This document shows positions 9,020-16,924 of a DNA stretch of 64,000 nt, one piece after another (position 1 is the stretch's first letter; each line of letters starts with the position of its first letter). The translations under genes and the position numbers were made by a program. Origin of the DNA: Aminobacterium sp. MB27-C1. Its GTDB lineage: Bacteria; Synergistota; Synergistia; Synergistales; Aminobacteriaceae. The stretch spans positions 1,860,001-1,924,000 of the forward strand of contig NZ_CP133089.1 in NCBI RefSeq assembly GCF_030908405.1, read 5' to 3'. Below the pieces are notes generated by a model. It saw nothing but the letters and a program-made list of their open reading frames with translations, was not told the origin of the DNA and made no database searches.

Positions 9020-9952
9020 ATGAATCGTCTTATAAAAGACTACGGAGCATATCTACCCATGTTAAGTGCTACATTGCTATGGGCTGGAGCATATATCTGC
9101 GGTAAATTAGGTGTTGATGAATTCATACCTTTACATCTGCTTTTTTTCCGCTTTCTTATAGCTTCTATTTTTATTTTTATCGTCATTGCTTTGCGAAAAA
9201 AACAAGAATGGAAAATATCAGTACACGACATCCCCGTATTATTTATACTTGGTTTTACAGGCGTTTTTGCAAATAACCTTTTCTTTTTTCTTGCGTTACT
9301 CTACACATCAGTAACAAATGCTGCGATTATTTTTGCCACAACGCCGTTCATGACAGCTATTCTGGCTTTTATCTTTCTTAAAGAACCTTTAGGACTTAAA
9401 AATATATGTGCTCTGATAATAGCTCTTTCGGGGGTCATCTTTCTTATTACAAACGGAGACATACACGCTCTGCTTCATATGAACTTCAACATTGGAGATC
9501 TTTATGAGGTTGGAGCTTCTTTTGCCCTGGCCGTTTTTACAATCATAAGTAGGAAGGTCGCCAATAATTATGCTCCAATAACTATGGTGGGCTACGAAAA
9601 TCTCTTTTCTCTCATTATCACCATTCCGCTTTTGTTAATAACTGGTGCTCTTGACCTTCAAGTTACCCCCACATATAAGGGATGGCTCTCCATTCTGTAT
9701 CTTGGAGTATTCGCATCTGCTCTAGGTTATATTTTCCAGCAAATCTCCATAAAAAGCATAGGGGCAAGTAAATCTGCTGCTTTCTTAAATCTAACTCCTT
9801 TTCTTTCTGTTCTACTTGGAATGATCTTCTTGGGAGAAAGTCTCTCCACTGTGAAAATTATCAGCGGGATGTTGATTTTAGCTGGAATATATCTCAACTC
9901 TTATTCAAATCGTCAGGCTGTTCCTTGCGTCGAAAAGTGTCATAATAACTAG
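9020..9952 (+). CDS. EamA/DMT family transporter
   Basis: A ten-helix inner-membrane transporter of about 310 residues made of two EamA repeats: first half 'YLPMLSATLLWAGAYICGK', second half from about residue 165. Conserved drug/metabolite-transporter landmarks include 'FFRFLIASIFI', 'TPFMTAILAFIFLKE' and 'LNLTPFLSVLLGMIFLGE'. Members usually export amino acids or other metabolites. ATG 9020 is preceded by GCAGGAGG and fits the upstream promoter, whereas ATG 8975 would add a 15-residue non-homologous leader. It has its own promoter but follows the amidohydrolase closely. Confidence 0.92.
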   Translation: MNRLIKDYGAYLPMLSATLLWAGAYICGKLGVDEFIPLHLLFFRFLIASIFIFIVIALRKKQEWKISVHDIPVLFILGFTGVFANNLFFFLALLYTSVTNAAIIFATTPFMTAILAFIFLKEPLGLKNICALIIALSGVIFLITNGDIHALLHMNFNIGDLYEVGASFALAVFTIISRKVANNYAPITMVGYENLFSLIITIPLLLITGALDLQVTPTYKGWLSILYLGVFASALGYIFQQISIKSIGASKSAAFLNLTPFLSVLLGMIFLGESLSTVKIISGMLILAGIYLNSYSNRQAVPCVEKCHNN

Positions 9953-9987
9953 ATGCATAGAGAAATAAGCAACAGGAGGAATTTTAA

Positions 9988-10182
9988 ATGTCAGGAAATA
10001 TACGAAAAGATATAACTCCGGGCCTTCGAGTTAAAATCGTTCAAAAACCACATCAAAGAACGGGGCAATTAACTGAAGGTATTGTTAAAGATATACTTAC
10101 AAAAAGCCCGACGCATCCCCACGGGATAAAGGTTCGCCTAGAAAGTGGCATTGTAGGAAGAGTTCAAGAGATATTGGGATAG
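9988..10182 (+). CDS. ywbE: YwbE family small basic protein
   Basis: A 64-residue protein matching the YwbE (DUF2196) family over its whole length: 'GLRVKIVQKPHQRTGQLTEG' near the start and 'SPTHPHGIKVRLESG' later. The function is unknown; the beta-rich fold resembles small KOW/SH3-like RNA-binding domains, which is inference. A consensus AGGAGG precedes ATG 9988. Confidence 0.88.
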   Translation: MSGNIRKDITPGLRVKIVQKPHQRTGQLTEGIVKDILTKSPTHPHGIKVRLESGIVGRVQEILG

Positions 10183-10227
10183 CTATCCTCATATTTTAAG
10201 CATTTCTTAAGTTCTACTCGCTATTCT

Positions 10228-10253
10228 ACTTTTACGAACAAAAACGTAAAAGT
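10228..10253. promoter_or_regulatory. Perfect inverted repeat upstream of the glycosyltransferase operon
   Basis: ACTTTTACG (10228-10236) and CGTAAAAGT (10245-10253) are perfect 9-bp arms with an 8-bp centre, ending 18 bp before the GT39 start codon and overlapping the region of its ribosome binding site. It lacks a following T-run, so a protein operator or translational hairpin is more likely than a terminator. Confidence 0.45.
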
Positions 10254-10271
10254 AATGGAGAGATTTTCATT

Positions 10272-11960
10272 ATGATAAAAGAAGAAATGCCTAATGCTCG
10301 CTTCGAAAAAATATTGTTACTTCTTATTTTACTCACCGCTCTTGTTTATTTATTTACTCTCGGAGGCTACAGTCTCATCGATCCAGACGAAGGAAGATAC
10401 GCAGAAGTAGCGAGAGAAATGGTAGAAACAGGGGACTATATAACTCCACATTTAAATTATGTGAAGTTTTTTGATAAGCCAGCTTTACCATATTGGCTTA
10501 CATCTATTTCGTTTCATCTCTTTGGAATAAACGAATTTGCCACTCGTTTAAGCCCTGCGCTTCTAGCCTTATTAGGCATGTTTTACCTCTATAAGCTTGC
10601 TTCAATCATTTATAACAAACGTGCAGGACTAATAACATCTTTAATTATAGGAACTTCTTTATTGTATTTCCTTATCTCTCATATAACCATCACAGATATG
10701 CCCCTTGCTTTTTTTATCACTCTTTCTCTTTCAGGGTTTTATATTGGATATATTGAAAGAAGCAGAGACTATTTACTGTTTTATTGTGGAATGGCACTTG
10801 CTCTACTCTCAAAAGGTCTTATAGGAATAATTTTCCCCTGCGGAATTATTTTTTGGTGGAGTATTTTTACAAAAAAATGGGAAATATATAAAGAAGTAAT
10901 TACATTAAAAGGTATCATGCTATTTTTTGCCATCGCTTTGCCATGGTTTATCATAGTATGCTACAAAAATCCTGATTTTTTTCACTACTTTTTTGTTCGT
11001 CAGCATTTTATTCGTTATCTTACAACTGCTGATAACCGATATGAGCCATTTTGGTTCTTTATTCCTATTATCATTTTGGGGTTTCTTCCATGGGCAGGTT
11101 TTATTTGGACCTCATTCAAAGAAAGTTTCCTTTTGTTATGGACACCACCTTCTAAACAAAAAGACAGCGAGCTTTTTCTTCTTATGTGGTTTATGTTTAT
11201 TTTCCTTTTCTTTTCTGCTTCTAAGTCAAAACTTGTCCCTTACATAATCCCAGTTTTTTCTCCTCTTGCAGTCCTCGTCGGAGGCAAAATAGACTCTATA
11301 CTTAGTAAGAAAGAAACTTTAAAATTTAAAACAGCCCTTATTTGGAATTCATTATTTCTTTTCACCTTTAGTACCCTTCTTTTATCATTGTCATTTATTC
11401 AAAGAGATTATTTATTAGGAGAAATCTTACCAATCAGTCTTTCTCTGTTCTTAGCCATTGGAATTGGGGTGTTCTCTCTCTTTATTTTTTATAAAAAAGG
11501 AAAGTTGAAAGAAGTTATTATTATCTTAACTATATTAGGCATTACAAACTGCATCGCAAGCCATTTTTTCCTCAATATTTATGCGGAAAAACATACATCT
11601 AAATATGTAGCTACATTTATTAACTATCAAAAGAAACCAGGAGATTTAATAGTTCAGCTTAAAGGATTTGACCAAGGATTGCCATTCTATTTACAAGAAA
11701 GAGTGATTCTTCTAAGTCACTCTAATGATATGTCATTTGGCAATGAGCATGAAACCAATAGATTTTATTTTATAAACACAGAAAACTTAAAAAAACTTTG
11801 GAATAGTAACAAACGTATTTTTATTGTGGCGTATGTAAGCCAAAAAGAAGAAATTAAGTCTATAAGTGGCAGAAAGGTAGAACCTCTTATCGTTATTGGT
11901 AATAAATGTATTTATTCAAATAAGCCCTTTTCAATGAAGGGGGTAACTCAAGGTGTTTAG
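10272..11960 (+). CDS. GT39-family glycosyltransferase (ArnT-like)
   Basis: A large inner-membrane glycosyltransferase of 562 residues with about 11-12 hydrophobic segments. The first periplasmic loop carries the diagnostic 'LIDPDEGRYAEVAREM', where the Asp/Glu are the catalytic acids of the GT-C ArnT/PMT superfamily. 'DKPALPYWLTS' and 'THITITDMP'-like elements follow. Such enzymes transfer a sugar from an undecaprenyl-phosphate carrier to lipid A or another periplasmic acceptor. It overlaps the next gene by 8 bp and heads the GT39-GT2-GtrA operon. Confidence 0.9.
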   Translation: MIKEEMPNARFEKILLLLILLTALVYLFTLGGYSLIDPDEGRYAEVAREMVETGDYITPHLNYVKFFDKPALPYWLTSISFHLFGINEFATRLSPALLALLGMFYLYKLASIIYNKRAGLITSLIIGTSLLYFLISHITITDMPLAFFITLSLSGFYIGYIERSRDYLLFYCGMALALLSKGLIGIIFPCGIIFWWSIFTKKWEIYKEVITLKGIMLFFAIALPWFIIVCYKNPDFFHYFFVRQHFIRYLTTADNRYEPFWFFIPIIILGFLPWAGFIWTSFKESFLLLWTPPSKQKDSELFLLMWFMFIFLFFSASKSKLVPYIIPVFSPLAVLVGGKIDSILSKKETLKFKTALIWNSLFLFTFSTLLLSLSFIQRDYLLGEILPISLSLFLAIGIGVFSLFIFYKKGKLKEVIIILTILGITNCIASHFFLNIYAEKHTSKYVATFINYQKKPGDLIVQLKGFDQGLPFYLQERVILLSHSNDMSFGNEHETNRFYFINTENLKKLWNSNKRIFIVAYVSQKEEIKSISGRKVEPLIVIGNKCIYSNKPFSMKGVTQGV

Positions 11961-12726
11961 AAAATTTTCAGCATGGATTATCGTCCCTTGTTACAATGAA
12001 GAAAAAAGGCTTAGTATAAAATTATTTACAGAATTTCTTGCTTCCCATCAAGACATCGGCATATGTTTTGTTAATGATGGAAGCCATGATAGAACAATTA
12101 GAGTGCTAGAAAATATCCAAAAAGAATTCCCAACACAAGTAGCACTTCTGAACAGTAGAAAAAATAGAGGAAAGGCAGAAGCTGTTAGGTCGGGCTTTTT
12201 TTATGTATCGCAATTATCTTATTCTCAATACATAGGATTCTGGGATGCAGATCTTGCTACTCCTCTTTCAGAAATCGAAGATTTTATTCAAATACTCAAT
12301 TCTAATAAAAATATTATTATTGCCAGTGGTTCAAGAATTTCTCGTATGGGAGCTCTTATTGAAAGAACTTTTTTACGAAATTTAGAAGGGAAAATTTTTG
12401 CAATCCTTTCTTCGTTTGTACTTGGGTTAAAATTTAGAGATACACAATGTGGAGCTAAAGTAATTGAACGGGAAACAGCCCTCAAAATTTTTACGGCTCC
12501 ATTTATAAGCAGATGGTGTTTTGATGTTGAAATTTTCGCCAGACTCCGAAATTTACTTGGGCAAACACGGGTAAAAGAAACCATTTATGAAGTCCCCTTA
12601 CAACAATGGAAGGAAATCCCTGAATCTAAAATTCGCTTTAAAGATAGTATGAAAATGATTCTTGATCTTGGGAGAATTTTCATTCACTATAGAGGGAGAT
12701 CTCGTCATGAAACCTTTTACCTTTAA
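11953..12726 (+). CDS. GT2-family polyprenyl-phosphate glycosyltransferase
   Basis: A GT-A fold glycosyltransferase of 257 residues, similar to dolichyl-phosphate beta-glucosyltransferases (ALG5-like). It has 'IIVPCYNEEKRL', 'FVNDGSHDRT' (nucleotide and metal contacts), 'GFWDADLATPLSEI' and the late signature 'FRDTQCGAKV' with 'SRWCFDVEIFAR'. It would load a sugar from a nucleotide donor onto polyprenyl phosphate at the cytoplasmic face. The start is GTG 11953, with AAGGGGG upstream, overlapping the GT39 gene by 8 bp. Confidence 0.9.
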   Translation: MFRKFSAWIIVPCYNEEKRLSIKLFTEFLASHQDIGICFVNDGSHDRTIRVLENIQKEFPTQVALLNSRKNRGKAEAVRSGFFYVSQLSYSQYIGFWDADLATPLSEIEDFIQILNSNKNIIIASGSRISRMGALIERTFLRNLEGKIFAILSSFVLGLKFRDTQCGAKVIERETALKIFTAPFISRWCFDVEIFARLRNLLGQTRVKETIYEVPLQQWKEIPESKIRFKDSMKMILDLGRIFIHYRGRSRHETFYL

Positions 12727-13126
12727 AAACATCTCCCCTCATCCTTTTCTATTTGACTTTACCTTTGTAAAATATTGCATTATCGGAGTCATAAACACTA
12801 TTTTCTGTTTCTCCACAATCTTCGTGCTCATGTACTTTTTAAAAATAAACTACTTAATGAGCAATATAGTAGGTTACGCGGTGGGATTAATAATTTCTTT
12901 TTCTCTTAATAAATATAAGAACTTCAAAAGTAGAGGTTCTTTAAAAAAAGAATTCCCTCTTTTTTTAGCAGCGTTCGGATGTGCTTATTCTACTAATATT
13001 ATTATTCTTTGGATTGCAGCAGAGTTTTTTCATGTCAACAAGATGTTTAGTCAGATAATAGCTGGCATCGCATACACTATAGTATTCTATTTTTTTATTA
13101 AATTAATAGTATTTATTAAACAATAA
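12707..13126 (+). CDS. GtrA family protein (candidate lipid-linked sugar flippase)
   Basis: A four-helix membrane protein of 139 residues with the GtrA pattern: 'FVKYCIIGVINTIFCFS', 'NIVGYAVGLIISFSLNKYKNF' and a final pair of hydrophobic helices. Family members are thought to flip polyprenyl-phosphate-linked sugars to the periplasmic side. Together with the GT2 and GT39 genes this makes a full synthesise-flip-transfer set. ATG 12707 with an AGAGGGAG site is chosen over the upstream TTG. It overlaps the GT2 gene by 20 bp. Confidence 0.88.
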   Translation: MKPFTFKNISPHPFLFDFTFVKYCIIGVINTIFCFSTIFVLMYFLKINYLMSNIVGYAVGLIISFSLNKYKNFKSRGSLKKEFPLFLAAFGCAYSTNIIILWIAAEFFHVNKMFSQIIAGIAYTIVFYFFIKLIVFIKQ

Positions 13127-13162
13127 GATATAAAGTCTTTTATATTACGTATCAAAGGGGAT

Positions 13163-13840
13163 GTGAAAATTATTCGTCTTTTACTCGTTGAAGATGATCA
13201 GATGATTGGAGAAGAAATCCAAACCGGCCTTTCTTATAGAGGTTTTACTGTCGAGTGGGTAAGAACAAAAAGTTCAGGAGAGGAAGCTTTAAAAATTGAT
13301 GATTTTGACCTTCTAATCCTTGATCTCGGCCTTCCTGACGGATCTGGGCTAGAACTGTTACAAACACTAAGAAGAAACAAAAATGGAATACCAACAATTA
13401 TTCTTACAGCACTTGATGCCATATCAGACAGAATTAGTGGTCTAGATGCAGGCTCTGATGACTATATGGTAAAGCCCTTTGATCTTGATGAGTTAGCCGC
13501 TCGAATCAGGGCTCTTTTAAGAAGATATGCTGGAAGAGTTCGTTCAACAATAGAATATAACCATATTTCAGTCGATCCATCTTCTATGGAGGTTACCTCA
13601 AATGGGAAAGTAGTACACCTTTCTAGAAATGAATATATCCTTCTCGTCACTTTTCTAGAAAACCCTGATAGGATTTTTTCTAGAACAGAATTGGAAAAAA
13701 TTCTTTATGGATGGGAACAAGAGGTAGAAAGCAACACAATCCAAGTATATATCCATAGTCTAAGAAAAAAATTTAGCGATAAGAAGTTTATCCATAATGT
13801 TCATGGGGTAGGATATATCTTAAAAAAGAGGGGCTCATGA
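13163..13840 (+). CDS. OmpR/PhoB-type response regulator
   Basis: A 225-residue two-domain regulator. The receiver domain (1-118) has the acidic pair Glu10-Asp11-Asp12, phosphoacceptor Asp54 in 'LLILDLGLPDGSG', and the conserved Lys in 'DDYMVKPFD'. The winged-helix domain (about 130-222) has 'SRNEYILLVTFLENP' and 'VESNTIQVYIHSLRKKF'. It resembles the QseB/PmrA group. The start is GTG 13163 after AAAGGGG; the overlapping ATG 13161 is out of frame. It overlaps the kinase gene by 4 bp and follows the sugar-transfer operon by only 36 bp. Confidence 0.94.
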   Translation: MKIIRLLLVEDDQMIGEEIQTGLSYRGFTVEWVRTKSSGEEALKIDDFDLLILDLGLPDGSGLELLQTLRRNKNGIPTIILTALDAISDRISGLDAGSDDYMVKPFDLDELAARIRALLRRYAGRVRSTIEYNHISVDPSSMEVTSNGKVVHLSRNEYILLVTFLENPDRIFSRTELEKILYGWEQEVESNTIQVYIHSLRKKFSDKKFIHNVHGVGYILKKRGS

Positions 13841-15150
13841 TGTCTATTAAGAAAAGACTCTTCTTAGGCCTTCTTATAGGGGCTACTTTCAGCATATCCT
13901 TAATAACGCTCATCCTTTTTTTTGAGATAAAAGACGAGGTCTATGAAATTATGGATTACCAAATGGAACAATTAGCTTTTATGCATAGGCTTCAAAACTA
14001 CCCCCGACAGATAAATACAAAAAGTGGATTTGAAGAAGACAAAATAGACTCTCTCGTTCAAATCTGGGATAAATCAACTACACTCATTTATAGTTCCGAT
14101 AGTTCTTTATCCTTTCCTATAACAACTCAAAGCGGTTTTTCCATAATAACTTGGAAAGGAGAAAAATGGAGAATTCTTTTAGAAAAAGGGCAAGAAACAA
14201 TACAGATAGTCCAAGCAATGAAGTTAAGAGAAAAAGTCATTTTTTCTATTACTACCAAATTTATTTTTATAATGCTTATTTTCTTATTCTTTTTAGGAGG
14301 CTGGGTTTTACTCGTTATTAAAATTAGCTTTAATCCATTGAATAACGTTCGCAAACAAATAGGTGAAAGAAAAGCCTCTTTACTTACACCTATCTATGAT
14401 AAGAACGTTCCAGAAGAAATACGTCCCCTTATAAAAGAATTAAACTCTCTTCTTTCTCGTCTTGATAAGGCTTTAAAAAATCAAAAACGATTCCTAGCTG
14501 ACGCAGCTCACGAATTAAGAACCCCTATTACAGCACTAGATCTTCAAATTCAAAATGCACGTTACGCCACTTCAGAAGAAGAAAGAACCTTAGTTATTCA
14601 AAAATTAAAACGAGGAATTAATCGGGCTAGTGCTGTAATTAATCAATTACTCGCTATATCCCGGATGGAATCTGATTTCTTAGAAAATGAGGTCATGAGT
14701 ATTGATATAGAGGAATTAATTTCAAGAGTATTATTAGATTATTCTATGATAGCTGCAGAACAAAACATAACGATAACATTCCAACCTCAAAGAGGGGCTA
14801 CTCTTTTACAAGGAAATGCAAAAAGTTTAGAAGTAATGCTTTCATCACTTCTTGATAACGCTATTAAATACTCCCCTTCAAAAGCGAACATTTGGATATA
14901 TACGTTAAGAAATACTAATGGAGTTACCATTTCTATAATAGATCAGGGCCCTGGCATTCCAACAGAAGAAAGAAAAAAAGTCTTTGAAAGGTTTTATCGA
15001 TACAAAGGAGAAAGTGTACAGGGAAGTGGCTTAGGATTGTCGATAGTAAAAGATATCGCTGATTTTCATGATGCAACTATCTCTCTTGAAGATGGATTCG
15101 ACGGGAAAGGATTAAAAGTCAGTGTATTTTTCCCTTTTAGAGCTAACTGA
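13837..15150 (+). CDS. Sensor histidine kinase (QseC/PmrB-like)
   Basis: A membrane-bound kinase of 437 residues, partner of the preceding regulator. TM1 is at residues 8-29, a short periplasmic sensor spans about 30-130, and TM2 (about 132-157) is in 'IFIMLIFLFFLGGWVLLV'. The dimerisation helix follows, with phosphoacceptor His225 in 'DAAHELRTP'. The ATP-binding domain shows the N box 'LLDNAIKYS', G1 'DQGPGIP', F box 'FERFYR' and G2 'GSGLGLSI'. The small periplasmic domain and the PmrAB-like architecture fit envelope-stress or cation sensing. The link to the adjacent ArnT-like gene is contextual. Confidence 0.93.
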   Translation: MMSIKKRLFLGLLIGATFSISLITLILFFEIKDEVYEIMDYQMEQLAFMHRLQNYPRQINTKSGFEEDKIDSLVQIWDKSTTLIYSSDSSLSFPITTQSGFSIITWKGEKWRILLEKGQETIQIVQAMKLREKVIFSITTKFIFIMLIFLFFLGGWVLLVIKISFNPLNNVRKQIGERKASLLTPIYDKNVPEEIRPLIKELNSLLSRLDKALKNQKRFLADAAHELRTPITALDLQIQNARYATSEEERTLVIQKLKRGINRASAVINQLLAISRMESDFLENEVMSIDIEELISRVLLDYSMIAAEQNITITFQPQRGATLLQGNAKSLEVMLSSLLDNAIKYSPSKANIWIYTLRNTNGVTISIIDQGPGIPTEERKKVFERFYRYKGESVQGSGLGLSIVKDIADFHDATISLEDGFDGKGLKVSVFFPFRAN

Positions 15151-15192
15151 AGATTGTCAATTATTTTAGCTTCAGCAAAAATTTTTTCTTAG
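15147..15192 (+). terminator. Weak intrinsic terminator after the two-component system
   Basis: CTGAAG (15147-15152) can pair with CTTCAG (15170-15175), followed by AAAATTTTTTC. The stem is short and begins inside the stop codon, so termination may be partial. Confidence 0.4.
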
Positions 15193-15316
15193 CAAAATTA
15201 AGTTAATAACAAATTACAAAATAAATTGTTTAAAAATTCATTAATATTTTACAAGCAGCATCTACAACACTTTGATCTCCACCAGCAAATCTGCTACAAA
15301 CAAAAGGAGGAGTATC

Positions 15317-16924
15317 ATGAAAAGAATGGAGTTAGCAAGGATTCTGCGAAAACCCGGAGAAAGCATACCTATAAAATTTGGTGATCCTCATCATGACCAA
15401 TGGATTTTTGACATGTATGGTGGCGAACAAATCGTTAAAGAAAAATTGCCTGTTCTCTATAATGCTTTACGAACAACGGCATTGATTTCCCAAGGGGAAG
15501 TTAAGGAGAAAGAGACAGAAGGATTCGAAGATGGAGCTGAAATAGGAATCATCAAATGGGATAAGGAAAGCCACTCTCTCGTAATCAAAGCATCAACATC
15601 TCTCGTTTCAAAAGCTCTTTATATAGACGAAAAAATCGAAGTACGCACGTCAAAAGATGAACATGTAGCTACCTTTGCCCAAACGACTGAGGAGACAGAT
15701 CACACGAAACTGGTACTCTGTTCTGATTTCGATCCTGCGGACTATGCCTCAAACGTACTGGAAATAGACTATACTTCCCATTGGGCAGAAGCGACAAATG
15801 GACAACTTAAAGGATTTCTGAGCAGCCGCAATATAGAGTCGCAAATATATCTATCTGGCGAAGTAAAAGAAGTACACTTACTAAAACCCGTCAAAAAGGA
15901 TTCCACCCAAGAGAGCCCCATCAATATTTGCTACAACCGCAGACCTGTTGCCGAAGAGGAAATTGATTACATCTATGAGGAAAGCTTCGATCCTGCTACT
16001 GGAAAACAACGTCTCTTCGCGCCTCTCTCCGCATGGGTGGAGTTCGAAGATGACAGTGATCCTTTTAGATGTATTGATCTTAGTACCTTTGATCTGAAAC
16101 TAGACTGCCAAAATGGTATTGCACGCTACACGAAGACAGACAGAGAAATTCCGCTGCAAGACAGGTTCGTTAAAGGTCAGGATGCACCGGCAAAGTACAC
16201 AAATGGTTTTTTCTTCGACCTTGATCCAGACTGGAAGACAAATGTTCCTTCTAACCGATTACCTCAAAAAGACAAAGTCGACATCTACTTCACTGTTCAA
16301 TATGTAAGAGAGAGCGGTGATAGAGGCAGCATACAGATCAGTAGCACGCTGGCCCCCCCTATACCTTCTAATGCCGCCCTTTCCAGATGCCTGCATATTC
16401 TGTGGGGATGCTTGTCTAAGGGAACTAAAATTCTCATGGCTGACGGATGTGAACGCCCTATCGAAACTATAAAGATCGGTGACTTAGTACAGATGAACAC
16501 CAACGGTTATACTGCTGTAGTAACACAATGTATTAGGGGTAATGAAAAAGATGACATGATCCACTTCCACACACTAAACGGTCTTGACCTTGTCTGCACT
16601 AAAGACCATCCGATTGTTACTGACAAGGGAGCTATGAGAGCATCAGAAGTAACTGGCAACTGCCACTTTATACATCAAACTGGAGAAATCCTTAAACTTA
16701 CAGGCATATGGGAAGTGCCCGGCGACGAGGTTTATAACTTGGAACTATGCCCCCAAGAAAATGATCCTTCCTCAAAAGAAGGCTGTACTTTTTTCGCTGA
16801 AGGTATCCTTGTAGGAGACAACAATATGCAAGCACTAGTAAAAGCACCTACGAATGAGATATTCGACAATCCCCACAGAGATAGCGCCGCAGTCAAGCAA
16901 ACTCTGTGGGAGGCAATGAAATGA
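15317..16924 (+). CDS. Hint-domain protein of unknown function
   Basis: A 535-residue protein with no signal peptide or membrane helix. Residues 1-362 are an unrecognised, charged, mostly beta region with several Asp/Glu-rich segments. Residues 363-506 are a Hint (hedgehog/intein) autoprocessing domain. Cys365 opens it in 'WGCLSKGTKILMADG'; the block B His431 lies in 'TKDHPIVTDKG'; the closing strands are 'VYNLEL' and 'FFAEGILVGDN' (from Phe492). No homing endonuclease is inserted, and the usual terminal His-Asn is not evident, so Cys-dependent cleavage at Cys365 is more likely than splicing. A ~30-residue tail follows. ATG 15317 has AAAGGAGGAG. The last codons overlap the start of the LamG gene (ATGA), so both are made together. 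Confidence 0.78.
   Translation: MKRMELARILRKPGESIPIKFGDPHHDQWIFDMYGGEQIVKEKLPVLYNALRTTALISQGEVKEKETEGFEDGAEIGIIKWDKESHSLVIKASTSLVSKALYIDEKIEVRTSKDEHVATFAQTTEETDHTKLVLCSDFDPADYASNVLEIDYTSHWAEATNGQLKGFLSSRNIESQIYLSGEVKEVHLLKPVKKDSTQESPINICYNRRPVAEEEIDYIYEESFDPATGKQRLFAPLSAWVEFEDDSDPFRCIDLSTFDLKLDCQNGIARYTKTDREIPLQDRFVKGQDAPAKYTNGFFFDLDPDWKTNVPSNRLPQKDKVDIYFTVQYVRESGDRGSIQISSTLAPPIPSNAALSRCLHILWGCLSKGTKILMADGCERPIETIKIGDLVQMNTNGYTAVVTQCIRGNEKDDMIHFHTLNGLDLVCTKDHPIVTDKGAMRASEVTGNCHFIHQTGEILKLTGIWEVPGDEVYNLELCPQENDPSSKEGCTFFAEGILVGDNNMQALVKAPTNEIFDNPHRDSAAVKQTLWEAMK

Noticed and set aside
15317-16924. An intein inserted in a housekeeping protein
   Set aside because: The flanking sequence is not a recognisable host enzyme, there is no homing endonuclease, and the terminal His-Asn needed for splicing is not evident. 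A Hint processing domain fits better.
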